Shown here in pieces: positions 1 to 8,240 of a stretch of 22,833 bases of DNA; the stretch's first letter is position 1; each line of letters starts with the position of its first letter. Both the position numbers and the translations under genes were made by a program. The notes below the pieces were generated by a model. That model worked only from the letters and a program-made list of their open reading frames with translations. It did no database searches and was not told the DNA's origin. The stretch spans positions 1-22,833 of the forward strand of contig CAIMUU010000095.1 of assembly GCA_903844835.1 (NCBI GenBank). Direction: 5' to 3'. The stretch is from an uncultured bacterium. GTDB taxonomy: Bacteria; Patescibacteriota; Saccharimonadia; Saccharimonadales; Saccharimonadaceae.

Positions 1-1
1 T

Positions 2-76
2 ACTGTAGGTGACCAATTGTTGTGGGGCGCAGCAGAACCACTTCGCCGTATGTTACGCATTTTGATTGAAAAGTAA
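2..76 (+). CDS. asd: Aspartate-semialdehyde dehydrogenase, C-terminal end only
   Basis: Only the last 24 codons and the TAA stop are present, read from base 2. The peptide ends in TVGDQLLWGAAEPLRRMLR followed by ILIEK. This is, from memory, almost identical to the C-terminus of the E. coli/Pasteurellaceae type of Asd, the NADPH enzyme that makes aspartate semialdehyde for lysine, methionine and threonine synthesis. The match is long enough to be confident about the family. It is out of place: the neighbours are type IV pilus genes of a reduced genome, and the next gene begins in mid-protein. I infer that this piece comes from another organism, joined by assembly error or by recombination. Confidence 0.75.
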   Translation, partial: TVGDQLLWGAAEPLRRMLRILIEK

Positions 77-137
77 CTTTTTCATTATTTTGCTGATATA
101 AAAAACAACATTAAAAATAGCCAACAAGGAAGTTGAT

Positions 138-1112
138 TTGCGTATTGCCATCAGTCCGGTTATTTGGGGCGAGCAGGTAGTGATTCGTATTCTCGATAAG
201 TCTGGGAATTCTTTCAACTTAGAAGAAATGGGCTATGCTGGCCGTGCATTAAGAACCGTCAGAAAAGGCATCAAGAGGCCAAACGGTATGGTATTAACTT
301 CCGGACCGACAGGAAGCGGCAAGACTACAAGCCTTTATGCTCTAATCAAGGAAATAAAAAATGATGCAGTTAATATTGTGGCGCTGGAAGACCCAGTTGA
401 ATATAAGATTGAAGGTGTTAACCAAATCCAGGTAAATGCCGATGTCGGGCTTACTTTTGCTAATGGGCTTCGCTCAATATTGCGTCAAGACCCAGATGTT
501 GTGATGGTTGGTGAGATTCGTGATAGCGAGACGGCAAGTCTAGCCGTACAGGCAGCTCTTACTGGCCACTTGGTCTTTAGCACTCTTCACACCAATAGCG
601 CGGCAGGCGTGTTACCACGGCTACTTGATATGGGTGTTGAGCCGTTCTTAATAGCGAGCACCGTGAACACAATAATTGGACAAAGGCTTGTCCGTCGTGT
701 TGCCGAAAAACGCGAAACATATCTTTCAAACCCAATTGAAACACAAAATATTTTAACGACAGTTGGCCATTTATTGCCAAAAACTCCTGCCGACGTTGCG
801 AGGGTTTCTCAAGATTTAGGCTATAAAGACTTGCCACTAGCCGGGCAAAGCGCTTATACTTTAGTTAGGGGAATTGATAGCCCTCAAGCTCCAGCACCGC
901 GAGGATATAGTGGGCGAGCTGGTTTATATGAAGTTATGGATGTCACCGAAGAGATACAGAGGCTAATAGTTGCTCATGCAACTAGCGCCGAGATTCAGCA
1001 TAAAGCCCAAGAACAAGGCATGGTGACAATGAGGCAGGATGGTTATCTGAAGGTATTACAGGGGATAACTACAATAGAAGAAGTCAATCGCGTAACAACA
1101 GATGCAGCATAA
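138..1112 (+). CDS. pilB: Type IV pilus extension ATPase PilB, 5'-truncated
   Basis: Hexameric GspE/PilB-family ATPase that powers pilus assembly at the inner membrane. Visible from the formal TTG start: Walker A GPTGSGKT (residues 56-63), Asp box around ALEDPVEY (82-89), Walker B ending GEIRD (about 117-129) and His box TGHLVFSTLHTN (142-153). The GEIRD form marks PilB rather than PilT. Family members are usually about 550-600 residues with an N-terminal MshEN-like domain; here only 324 remain. Homologous codons (KIANKEVD) run upstream of base 138 to about base 111 without a start, and a stop lies at 99-101, so the TTG is formal and the gene is broken by the junction with asd. No cysteine occurs anywhere, so the usual tetracysteine zinc motif after QRLVRR is missing. 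pilT follows 14 bases downstream. Confidence 0.9.
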   Translation: MRIAISPVIWGEQVVIRILDKSGNSFNLEEMGYAGRALRTVRKGIKRPNGMVLTSGPTGSGKTTSLYALIKEIKNDAVNIVALEDPVEYKIEGVNQIQVNADVGLTFANGLRSILRQDPDVVMVGEIRDSETASLAVQAALTGHLVFSTLHTNSAAGVLPRLLDMGVEPFLIASTVNTIIGQRLVRRVAEKRETYLSNPIETQNILTTVGHLLPKTPADVARVSQDLGYKDLPLAGQSAYTLVRGIDSPQAPAPRGYSGRAGLYEVMDVTEEIQRLIVAHATSAEIQHKAQEQGMVTMRQDGYLKVLQGITTIEEVNRVTTDAA

Positions 1113-1126
1113 GAAGGGTGGAGTCA

Positions 1127-2197
1127 ATGAACAATCAGGAACTAAAAATTGAGATTTTACTTGAGGAGGTGGTTCGAAAGCGGGCCTCTGACCTACATCT
1201 TCAAGTTGGTTTACCACCAATGTTACGAGTGGATGGTTCGTTGATACCTATAATTGGCTACAACCCACTTGATGAGCAACTAGTTGAGTCGTTAATATTT
1301 TCAATTCTTGATCAAGACCAGCGACAAATATTGTTAAAAGATAAGGAATTTGACTTTAGCTTTGCGTTTGGTACATTAGGCAGGTTCCGAGTTAATGCTT
1401 TCCATGAGCGTGGTAATCTTGCAGCGGCAATGAGGCTAATCCCAAATGAGATTAAGACAATAGCCGAATTAGGGTTACCTAATGTTGTGATGGGATTTGC
1501 TGATTATCCACGAGGGCTTGTCCTTATTACTGGGCCAACCGGCAGTGGTAAATCAACGACCTTGGCGGCTTTAGTTGATAAGATCAACAGCGAGCGTTCA
1601 CAGCACATTGTTACTATTGAAGACCCGATTGAGTTTACGCATAAGTCAAAAAAATCTGCTGTTGTTCAGCGCGAAGTTCACTACGATACATATAGCTTTA
1701 GTGCTGCGCTTCGTTCAAGCCTACGCCAAGATCCCGACGTCGTGCTTATCGGTGAGATGCGCGATCTTGAGACTATTAGTGCAGCTATTACAATTGCCGA
1801 GACGGGGCATTTGGTTTTTGCAACACTACACACAAATAGCGCCTCGCAGTCAATCGATCGTATGATTGACGTATTTCCACCTCATCAACAGCCACAAATT
1901 AGGGCCCAACTTTCTAGTATATTAATGGCAGTTTGTTCTCAGCGCTTGATACCAGCCATCGGTGGGGGACGAGTTGTAGCAGCCGAGATATTGGTTACTA
2001 ACCCAGCTGTGCGTAATATTATTCGTGAGGGAAAAGCTCATCAACTTGATGCTGTTGTCCAAACTGGCTCTGACCAGGGTATGCAAACAATGGATCGTAC
2101 GTTGGTAAATTTGGTTCAGAGCGGTACTGTAACCTATGATAATGCTCGTGAGGTCGCCGTTGATTTATCTGAATTTGAGAGATTGATGAGAGGCTAA
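1127..2197 (+). CDS. pilT: Type IV pilus retraction ATPase PilT
   Basis: Cytoplasmic ATPase that depolymerises the pilus and drives twitching. From the ATG the protein has 356 residues, the usual PilT length. Motifs: the N-terminal signature ASDLHLQVG, Walker A GPTGSGKS (about 136-143), Asp box TIEDPIEF, the PilT-type Walker B GEMRDLET, His box TGHLVFATLHTNSA, and the C-terminal AVRNIIREGK element that is diagnostic for PilT. A GTG at 1118 is in frame, but the ATG at 1127 sits 8 bases after AGAAGGG (1112-1118) and gives the usual N-terminus, so I prefer it. It follows pilB and precedes pilC by 4 bases, forming one operon. Confidence 0.95.
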   Translation: MNNQELKIEILLEEVVRKRASDLHLQVGLPPMLRVDGSLIPIIGYNPLDEQLVESLIFSILDQDQRQILLKDKEFDFSFAFGTLGRFRVNAFHERGNLAAAMRLIPNEIKTIAELGLPNVVMGFADYPRGLVLITGPTGSGKSTTLAALVDKINSERSQHIVTIEDPIEFTHKSKKSAVVQREVHYDTYSFSAALRSSLRQDPDVVLIGEMRDLETISAAITIAETGHLVFATLHTNSASQSIDRMIDVFPPHQQPQIRAQLSSILMAVCSQRLIPAIGGGRVVAAEILVTNPAVRNIIREGKAHQLDAVVQTGSDQGMQTMDRTLVNLVQSGTVTYDNAREVAVDLSEFERLMRG

Positions 2198-2201
2198 ATT
2201 A

Positions 2202-3413
2202 ATGAAAAAGTTCACCTATGAAGCTCGTGATCAAGCCACCAATAAAATCACAAAATCTACAGTCCAAGCCGACTCAGAGGGGGCGGCAGCCAACTTGCTT
2301 ATTAGTCAGGGGTTTACTCCACTAATCATAAAAGAGCAGAATAATAGTGACAGCCTAATTGAACGCATAACTGGCAAAATTACTACAAAAGATAAGATTG
2401 TTTTTACACGTCAACTTGCCACTTTAGTTGGAGCTGGCTTGCCGTTGTCTCAAAGCCTTAGTACGGTTTCTGAGCAGACTGATAACAAGAAAATGAAATC
2501 AATCGCTCAAGATATTACCGCTACGGTTGAGGGTGGTAAATCTTTGTCCGAATCTTTTTCGAAATTTCCTGCGGTTTTTGACCCAGTATTTTTGGCATTG
2601 ATTGCTGCTGGTGAGGTCTCGGGGACGCTTGACGAAGCACTAAGACGAGTTGCCGATCAGCAAGAAAAAGACGCTGCAATAACTAGCAAAATTAAGGGCG
2701 CACTAACATATCCAATTATTGTTCTATTCGTAATTTTGGCAGTTTTGGCTTTTATGTTATTTACTGTTGTGCCTCAGGTTGAAAAACTTTACCATGACCT
2801 AAAGCGCTCATTGCCATTTCTAACGCGAGCGATGGTTGGCGCCGCCAATTTTCTAGCGAGTTATTGGTGGATAGTTGTTATATTGTTAGCAGTTGGTGCT
2901 TATTTTTTCACTCAATATCTAAAAACTCCTGCTGGGCAAAAAATGCTAGACACGATTAAGCTTAGGGTACCGGTTTTTGGCAAAATGTTTCAAAAATTGT
3001 ACATGGGGCGTTTTATGAGGACGGGCCAGACGTTACTCAGCTCTGGTGTGAGTATGCTTGATATGCTCAGGATTACTGCAAAGGCAGTTAATAATTCATA
3101 TATCGAAAAAAGTATTGTAAGGGCGGCAGATAAAGTTAAGGGCGGCAAGGCGTTATCTGTGGCTCTAAAGCCTGAAGAATTTATTCTTGCCTTGGTACCC
3201 CAGATGATAAAGATAGGCGAACAATCTGGCCGCATTGATGAAATGATGGGCAAGACCGCAAAGGTTTATGAAGACGAACTTGATGAGCAGATTAGGACAA
3301 TCTCAACCGCCATTGAGCCAGTACTGATGGTCGTGCTTGCGGTAGTGGCGGGTGGGATGGTTGCAGCTATATTGTTGCCAATCTATAGTCTAGTAAACGG
3401 CATCAATGTCTAG
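2202..3413 (+). CDS. pilC: Type IV pilus inner-membrane platform protein PilC
   Basis: T2SSF/PilC family platform protein, 403 residues, the usual length. It carries two repeated T2SSF domains: residues about 65-190 (KDKIVFTRQLATLVGAGLPL at its start) and about 265-395 (FMRTGQTLLSSGVSMLDML). Hydrophobic segments lie near 170-192, 222-240 and 375-397. A conserved GEVSGTLDEAL precedes the first membrane helix and its repeat counterpart is GEQSGRIDEMM. It couples the PilB/PilT motors to pilin addition or removal. It starts 4 bases after pilT, with GAGAGG a few bases upstream, so it is translated from the same transcript. Confidence 0.95.
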   Translation: MKKFTYEARDQATNKITKSTVQADSEGAAANLLISQGFTPLIIKEQNNSDSLIERITGKITTKDKIVFTRQLATLVGAGLPLSQSLSTVSEQTDNKKMKSIAQDITATVEGGKSLSESFSKFPAVFDPVFLALIAAGEVSGTLDEALRRVADQQEKDAAITSKIKGALTYPIIVLFVILAVLAFMLFTVVPQVEKLYHDLKRSLPFLTRAMVGAANFLASYWWIVVILLAVGAYFFTQYLKTPAGQKMLDTIKLRVPVFGKMFQKLYMGRFMRTGQTLLSSGVSMLDMLRITAKAVNNSYIEKSIVRAADKVKGGKALSVALKPEEFILALVPQMIKIGEQSGRIDEMMGKTAKVYEDELDEQIRTISTAIEPVLMVVLAVVAGGMVAAILLPIYSLVNGINV

Positions 3414-3487
3414 ACGCGGATGATTGAGTGTAGTAATATAAGCATAAGAGCAATAATAAATTTGTATAGATGAAAGGCCAAGAGATT

Positions 3488-3997
3488 ATGAGCATTCAGC
3501 AAAAAAATAAAGGTTTTACAATCATCGAGGTTGTTTTGGTATTGGGAATCGCTGGGCTAATTTTCCTGATGGTATTTATTGCATATCCAGCTGTTTCGCG
3601 TGGCGTTAGGGATTCTCAGCGCAAACGTGATTTGACGCTTGCGATGGCGGCAATAAGTAGTTACTCAAACAATAACAGAGGCGACTTGCCAAACTTATCT
3701 ACGCCACTTCTTGCGGCAAATTTCATATCTTCATATTTGACTATAGGTGGGGATAAATTCCTTGACCCATCGGGAGCAAACTCGTCCGATCTAACGGCAA
3801 CGACGTATTCATTTTCTGCAAATACAACTTTGACAACTTATCCAGTCGTGTTTGACGCCGCTACCAACCAAAATGTAATTTATTATGCTACTGGGTATAC
3901 TTGTGGCACAGGTGGTGCTATTACGGCAGCTGGTAGTAGAAAGATTTCTCTTCGCATGGCCCTCGAGGGTGGCGGAACTACTTGCCAAAGTAATTAG
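3488..3997 (+). CDS. Type IV prepilin, probable main pilin of this locus
   Basis: A short basic leader (MSIQQKNKG) is followed by the class III prepilin cleavage site G|FTIIEVVLVLGIAG, with the conserved Glu at +5 and a hydrophobic helix of about 20 residues. PilD should cut after the Gly and N-methylate the Phe. The mature protein is about 160 residues and ends in a cysteine pair (YTCGT and TTCQSN) that could close a C-terminal disulfide loop, as in major pilins. An upstream in-frame ATG at 3470 has no ribosome-binding site and would lengthen the leader to 15 residues; the ATG at 3488 follows AAGAGA and is preferred. It lies 74 bases after pilC and is followed by a strong terminator, so it may be expressed at a higher level than the ATPases. 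That it is the major pilin is inferred from position. Confidence 0.88.
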   Translation: MSIQQKNKGFTIIEVVLVLGIAGLIFLMVFIAYPAVSRGVRDSQRKRDLTLAMAAISSYSNNNRGDLPNLSTPLLAANFISSYLTIGGDKFLDPSGANSSDLTATTYSFSANTTLTTYPVVFDAATNQNVIYYATGYTCGTGGAITAAGSRKISLRMALEGGGTTCQSN

Positions 3998-4022
3998 TTA
4001 AATAAGCTTTTTTACAGAAATT

Positions 4023-4056
4023 AGCCTCGATTAGTGAATCGAGGCTTTTTCTTTTT
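4023..4056 (+). terminator. Rho-independent terminator after the first pilin
   Basis: Perfect 10-bp stem AGCCTCGATT/AATCGAGGCT (4023-4032 and 4037-4046) with loop AGTG, followed by TTTTTCTTTTT. It separates pilB-pilT-pilC-pilin from pilD. Confidence 0.93.
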
Positions 4057-4070
4057 ACGGCCAATTAGGG

Positions 4071-4076
4071 TATGAT
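4071..4076 (+). promoter_or_regulatory. Possible -10 box for pilD
   Basis: TATGAT lies 7 bases before the ATG at 4084. It follows a terminator, so pilD needs its own promoter. There is no TGn extension and no clear -35. If real, the mRNA would be leaderless from 4084. Confidence 0.45.
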
Positions 4077-4083
4077 AGTGTTT

Positions 4084-4959
4084 ATGGATAATACAGTAAT
4101 ATATATTGTTTTGGCATTGTTGGGGTTATGCATGGGTAGTTTTGCCGGTGCCTCGGTATGGCGGATACGAGCCCGCCAACTGGCTCAAGAAAATGCTGAC
4201 GGTGAGTGCAGTGACAAGCATGAGTATAAGAAACTTCACGATTTAGTTAGCGTAAAAATAACGAAAGACCATTCGCGATGCCTAAACTGTTCATATCAAT
4301 TAAGGTGGTATGATTTGCTACCGGTTGTAAGCTGGGTCACTTTGGGCGGTAAGTGCCGCAAGTGTCGCAAGCCAATTGGGTGGATGGAACCAGTTATTGA
4401 AGTTGGCGTAGCATCTTTCTTTTTGTTGTCATATATTTATTGGCCATATTCATTAGAGAATTTTTTTGAAATTTCTAGATTCTGTCTTTGGCTAGCGGCT
4501 GGTGTTGGTTTGGCTATCCTGTTTGTATATGACAAAAAATGGTTTATTTTGCCAAACTCGGTAAACTTCACGGTTATGGGTATCGGGGCTGTTAGTTCTT
4601 TGATGCTTATCTTATCCTCTCAGGACAAGCTTGGTGCGCTGTTTAGTATTATTGGCTCAATTTTGATATTGAGTGGAATATATTTAGTCCTATACCTAAT
4701 TTCTCACGGTAAGTGGATAGGCTTTGGTGACATTAAGCTTGGACTCGGGTTAGCTTTGTTGCTTGCTGATTGGAGATTGGCGTTTATTGCGCTATTTTCG
4801 GCCAATTTTATTGGTTGCCTCATCGTCCTGCCGGCATTGATCACTCGAAAAATGAAGCGTGATTCTCACATACCATTCGGGCCACTTCTTATTGTTGGCA
4901 CCGCGATAGCCTGTTTACTTGGTAATTATCTATTATATTTTTATTTTTTTAGTATCTGA
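4084..4959 (+). CDS. pilD: Prepilin peptidase / N-methyltransferase PilD
   Basis: Membrane aspartic protease that removes prepilin leaders and methylates the new N-terminus. From the ATG at 4084 it has 291 residues. The N-terminal helix contains GLCMGSFAGASVWRIR (family pattern GxxxGSFLNVxxxR). A zinc-finger-like pair CLNC and CRKC (Cys 66, 69, 91, 94) forms the cytoplasmic domain. The catalytic aspartates are Asp150 (FVYDKKWFILPN) and Asp216 in GFGDIKLG. Multiple hydrophobic helices follow. A longer start at 4072 overlaps the probable -10 box, so 4084 is preferred. The charged stretch between the first helix and the first CxxC is longer than I would expect. Its substrates are likely the five prepilins encoded around it. 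Confidence 0.93.
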   Translation: MDNTVIYIVLALLGLCMGSFAGASVWRIRARQLAQENADGECSDKHEYKKLHDLVSVKITKDHSRCLNCSYQLRWYDLLPVVSWVTLGGKCRKCRKPIGWMEPVIEVGVASFFLLSYIYWPYSLENFFEISRFCLWLAAGVGLAILFVYDKKWFILPNSVNFTVMGIGAVSSLMLILSSQDKLGALFSIIGSILILSGIYLVLYLISHGKWIGFGDIKLGLGLALLLADWRLAFIALFSANFIGCLIVLPALITRKMKRDSHIPFGPLLIVGTAIACLLGNYLLYFYFFSI

Positions 4960-4984
4960 CAGTGTAAAACGGTTTACTCGCTTA

Positions 4985-4993
4985 TGCTATAAT
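4985..4993 (+). promoter_or_regulatory. Extended -10 promoter for the minor-pilin operon
   Basis: TGC followed by a perfect TATAAT (4988-4993) and no clear -35. The ATG at 5002 is 8 bases past the hexamer, so transcription probably starts at or within two bases of the start codon (leaderless). Confidence 0.75.
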
Positions 4994-5001
4994 CATAGGT
5001 A

Positions 5002-5748
5002 ATGAGGCGTATAAATGAAGTCGGTTTTACGATTATAGAAACAGTTTTGTTTCTTGGCATTACTGGTTTTTTGATTGTGGGCGTATTGGCTGGGACTGGT
5101 GCCTCAATTAACATCCAAAGGTATCGTGATGGCGTAACGTCTCTTCAGGCTTTTTTGCAACAGCAATATTCCGAAGTGCTTAGCGTTAGTAATGACCGCA
5201 ATAATGACTGGGCTTGTGATAGTGCTGGAAATATTACAGTTGAAACGCCGGGCGGCGGTACGATAAGAGGGCAGTCAGACTGTGTAATTTTGGGAAGATA
5301 TTTAACGACTTCGGCCGATAGCAAATCACTATTAATAAAAGATGTTGTCGGTAATGTGCCGAGCGACAGTATGGCTTTAGCCGAGAATGACCTTGGAGTT
5401 TTGACTCAATATAATGTTAAGGTTTCACCCGTTAATAGTAATACGTACGATATTAATTGGGGAGCTTATCTTGTAAAGCCTGGTGGTAACACTGCAATGT
5501 CCTTTTCGATTCTAATTTTGCAGTCACCATTAAGTGGTATTATACGGACTTTTATCAATCCCGATGCAGTAGTCGCCGATGCGGACATTGCCAGCCTTGT
5601 TAGCCAACAATATGTTTCACAATCTGTTAAAATGTGTGTAAATTCAAATGGTACTTATGCTGGTCCAAAAACGGCCGTAATCGTAAAGGCCGGCTCGGCA
5701 ACCGCTAGCGGCGTTGAAACTTTGGGGGATAAACTAAACGGATGTTAG
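5002..5748 (+). CDS. Minor pilin-like protein with class III signal
   Basis: 248 residues. Leader MRRINEVG, cleavage G|FTIIETVLFLGITG with Glu at +5, then a hydrophobic helix to about residue 33. The rest is a soluble domain with four cysteines (WACDS, SDCVI, MCVNS and the final Cys), so one or two disulfides are possible. It opens a run of four prepilin-like genes whose order resembles the minor-pilin cluster of pseudomonads (a FimT/FimU-like protein, then PilV, PilW and PilX). No family assignment beyond prepilin is safe. The promoter just upstream suggests a leaderless message. Its stop codon overlaps the next gene's start by 7 bases. Confidence 0.82.
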   Translation: MRRINEVGFTIIETVLFLGITGFLIVGVLAGTGASINIQRYRDGVTSLQAFLQQQYSEVLSVSNDRNNDWACDSAGNITVETPGGGTIRGQSDCVILGRYLTTSADSKSLLIKDVVGNVPSDSMALAENDLGVLTQYNVKVSPVNSNTYDINWGAYLVKPGGNTAMSFSILILQSPLSGIIRTFINPDAVVADADIASLVSQQYVSQSVKMCVNSNGTYAGPKTAVIVKAGSATASGVETLGDKLNGC

Positions 5749-6386
5749 TAGCTAGTTTTCGTAAAGATAGTGGAGATACGCTCATAGAAGTGCTATTTGC
5801 GACTGCCGTGTTTAGTCTGATAGCTGTTGGTGGTTTAGCTTTGATGAACCAGGGGACTGCCGCATCACAGCGAGCTCTTGAGATTACTCTGGTACGCAAC
5901 GAAATAGATTCACAGGCTGAGGCACTACGTTTTTTGAACGCCTCATATATTGCGGCTTATCAAATTGGCGTTTCTGATTATGCCGTCAATACGCCTGCGG
6001 GGCAATGGCAACTAATGCATAATAGTATTGTTGCGTCCGGTCTTTCTAGTGCGTCACCATTTGGTGCAACAGGCTCTACTACGTGTCCTTCTTCTCCTCA
6101 GGGCAGTTTTATCATCGACACACGTAATGCCACTTTTGTTTCACCATCAAGTGGCAATATGGGGCTGGCTCAGACGTTCTCTAAGGTTATTTATGACGCT
6201 GGCGGAAATTTGACTTCGGCTGCCGGGATTTGGATAGAGGCGGTTCGCTCAATCTCTGTTAATGACAATAATCAGGCTGGTATTGGCTATATTGATTTCC
6301 ACATTAGGGCCTGTTGGGACAGCCCGGGTCAATCAGTCCCTGCAACAATTGGTACGATTGTGAGGTTATATGAACCACGTGGCTAA
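5742..6386 (+). CDS. PilV/GspI-like minor pilin
   Basis: 214 residues. Leader ending SG, then DTLIEVLFATAVFSLIAVGG: the Glu at +5 and LIEVLFA are typical of PilV/GspI-type minor pilins, with Asp rather than Phe at +1. The helix is followed by the ALRFLNASYIAAY region and a soluble domain with a cysteine pair (TTCPS and RACWD). The start ATG overlaps the previous gene's stop (ATGTTAG), and a GGGGGA stretch about 12 bases upstream may serve as ribosome-binding site. Its end overlaps the next gene by 17 bases, so the cluster is translationally coupled. PilV-like is from the N-terminal motif and position, not from the soluble domain. Confidence 0.8.
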   Translation: MLVASFRKDSGDTLIEVLFATAVFSLIAVGGLALMNQGTAASQRALEITLVRNEIDSQAEALRFLNASYIAAYQIGVSDYAVNTPAGQWQLMHNSIVASGLSSASPFGATGSTTCPSSPQGSFIIDTRNATFVSPSSGNMGLAQTFSKVIYDAGGNLTSAAGIWIEAVRSISVNDNNQAGIGYIDFHIRACWDSPGQSVPATIGTIVRLYEPRG

Positions 6387-7077
6387 AAATAATGGGTTTA
6401 CTTTAATTGAGCTTGTTCTGGCGATGGGTTTCGTTTCGGTTCTTTTGCTGGCTATCGCTATGACAGTTATTCAAATTGGCGCGATATACAATAAGGGACT
6501 TACATTAAAGGAGGTCAACCAAGCCGGGAGATCATTAACGGTTGAGCTAAAACGAAGCATCACCCAGAGTTCACCTTTTGATGTTAGTCTAGGGTCGGAT
6601 AGTCGTTATGTTGTTCAAGATTGGGGCGGGCGATTGTGTATAGGAATGTATAGTTACGTTTGGAATTATGGTTCTGCCATAGTGAATGCAGACACAACTA
6701 AGCTAAACGTTTACGCGACGAACTCAGGTGAGACTATACGCCTTGTAAAAGTTATTGACCCAAGCGCTAGTTACTGTTTAGTCCCTTCAAAGAAGGTTAT
6801 CTTTGATGATGCCGTCGAACTTCTTAGCGTTGGTGAGCACAATTTGGCAATCCATAGTTTTACGATTGCATCTTCAAGCCTAACTAGTGATAGCAAGACT
6901 GGTCAAAAACTATACAGTATTGAATTTGAAGTTGGCACAAATAATCAGTCTGCGCTGGCAAATGATGCGACAGGCGCAATCACATGTAAAGCTCCAGGCA
7001 TTCAAGGTTCAGATTCGGCCTACTGCTCAGTAGTGCAATTTAATATTGTCGCATTGGCGGGTAATTATGTTCAATAA
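6370..7077 (+). CDS. PilW/GspJ-like minor pilin
   Basis: 235 residues. Leader MNHVAKNNG, cleavage G|FTLIELVLAMGFVSVLLLAI with Glu at +5 and a long hydrophobic helix. The following LKEVNQAGRSLTVELKRSI resembles the PilW/GspJ region after the helix (QxxGRxLxxEL). Four cysteines occur, the last two in TCKAP and AYCSVVQ, about 14 residues apart near the C-terminus. It overlaps the previous gene by 17 bases. The assignment to PilW is by gene order and this helix-following motif; the soluble domain is not recognisable by eye. Confidence 0.8.
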   Translation: MNHVAKNNGFTLIELVLAMGFVSVLLLAIAMTVIQIGAIYNKGLTLKEVNQAGRSLTVELKRSITQSSPFDVSLGSDSRYVVQDWGGRLCIGMYSYVWNYGSAIVNADTTKLNVYATNSGETIRLVKVIDPSASYCLVPSKKVIFDDAVELLSVGEHNLAIHSFTIASSSLTSDSKTGQKLYSIEFEVGTNNQSALANDATGAITCKAPGIQGSDSAYCSVVQFNIVALAGNYVQ

Positions 7078-7111
7078 TAAAACATTACTTAAAGAGGGGA
7101 GCTTGGGTAAT

Positions 7112-8236
7112 ATGAAAACTATTATCAATAAACAACACGGGGCAGTTTCCCTGTTCATAGTCGTTTTTGCGACTTTACTCATTACGATTATTTCGGTTGG
7201 ATTTGTTGGCATTATGGTCCAAGACCAGCAACAAGCTAGTACTGCTGATTTATCGCAAAGTGCGTATGACTCGGCCCAGGCTGGTGTTGAGGACGCAAAG
7301 CGTGCCTTATTAAGATTCCAGAGTTTTTGTGCTGGTGGAGGGGACTGTAGTATTGGGTCCACGGAATACCAAAATATTACATCGACAAGCTGTAACGATT
7401 CAGTAAGTTCACTGACCGATATAGACGCTTCGGGCGACGAGGTAAAAATCCAAACAGGCGGCGAAAATGCCCTAGACCAAGCATATACTTGTGTAAAGGT
7501 TAAACTTAATACGACTGATTATCTTGGTACTTTGTCTGCTAGTGAATCTAAGATAATTCCGTTAAAGGGTGTTTCTGATTTTAATACTATCCAGATTGAG
7601 TGGTTTAGCTCGAAAGACATTAGTGCCAATAATTCTGTTGTCAATCTGCAGACTGACGGTCAAACTCCGCTTCTACAGTCCTGGCCAATTAATAGGCCAT
7701 CAATAATTCAAGCACAACTTATCCAATTCGGCAGCAATGGTTTTAGTCTAAGCGACCTTGATAGCGCTCAAAGTAGCGACACACTGTTCTTATACCCATC
7801 AACTGTTGGGGTGAGCCCTATATCGTTCTTGAATGACTCTCATCTAATGGCTACTGGCAAGCCTCAACTAGTGAAGTGTAGTAGCAGTTTGCAGACTGAT
7901 AACTATGCTTGTTCTATCCAAATTACGCTACCAGCTCCAGCGAATGGTGGCACGTCACGTACTGCATACCTGCGACTTGCCGCTCTATATAATAGCTCAA
8001 GCTTCAGAGTCGTCCTTCTTAACAATACTGAGCCGGTCGAATTTGACGCAGTCCAGCCCGAAATTGATTCAACAGGTCGAACAAATGATTTATTCAGGCG
8101 AGTTCAGGCTCGAGTCGAATTAACAGATACGAACTTTCCATTTCCTGAATCAGCAATTTATTTATCAGGTAATTTCTGTAAGGATTTTGTGGTTACCAAT
8201 AACGCTTCGGACTACGTAAATAGCTGTTCAATTTAA
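7112..8236 (+). CDS. PilX-like minor pilin / pilus assembly protein
   Basis: 374 residues from the ATG at 7112, which follows an excellent ribosome-binding site (AAAGAGGGGAG, 7091-7101). In-frame starts at 7046 (TTG) and 7067 (ATG) lack one. The N-terminus MKTIINKQHGAVSLFIVV resembles PilX: a Gly-Ala junction with no Glu at +5, then a hydrophobic segment (about 11-33), then QASTADLSQSAYDSAQAGVEDAKR, the post-helix region of PilX/GspK-type proteins. The large soluble domain contains several cysteines including a pair at the C-terminus (NFCKD and NSCSI). It ends the minor-pilin operon, 4 bases from the convergent recombinase stop; no strong terminator is visible between them. Confidence 0.75.
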   Translation: MKTIINKQHGAVSLFIVVFATLLITIISVGFVGIMVQDQQQASTADLSQSAYDSAQAGVEDAKRALLRFQSFCAGGGDCSIGSTEYQNITSTSCNDSVSSLTDIDASGDEVKIQTGGENALDQAYTCVKVKLNTTDYLGTLSASESKIIPLKGVSDFNTIQIEWFSSKDISANNSVVNLQTDGQTPLLQSWPINRPSIIQAQLIQFGSNGFSLSDLDSAQSSDTLFLYPSTVGVSPISFLNDSHLMATGKPQLVKCSSSLQTDNYACSIQITLPAPANGGTSRTAYLRLAALYNSSSFRVVLLNNTEPVEFDAVQPEIDSTGRTNDLFRRVQARVELTDTNFPFPESAIYLSGNFCKDFVVTNNASDYVNSCSI

Positions 8237-8240
8237 GTCA

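Noticed and set aside
3414..3487. Promoter before the first pilin
   Set aside because: A/T-rich candidate hexamers exist but none has correct spacing or a TGn extension; read-through from pilC is equally likely.
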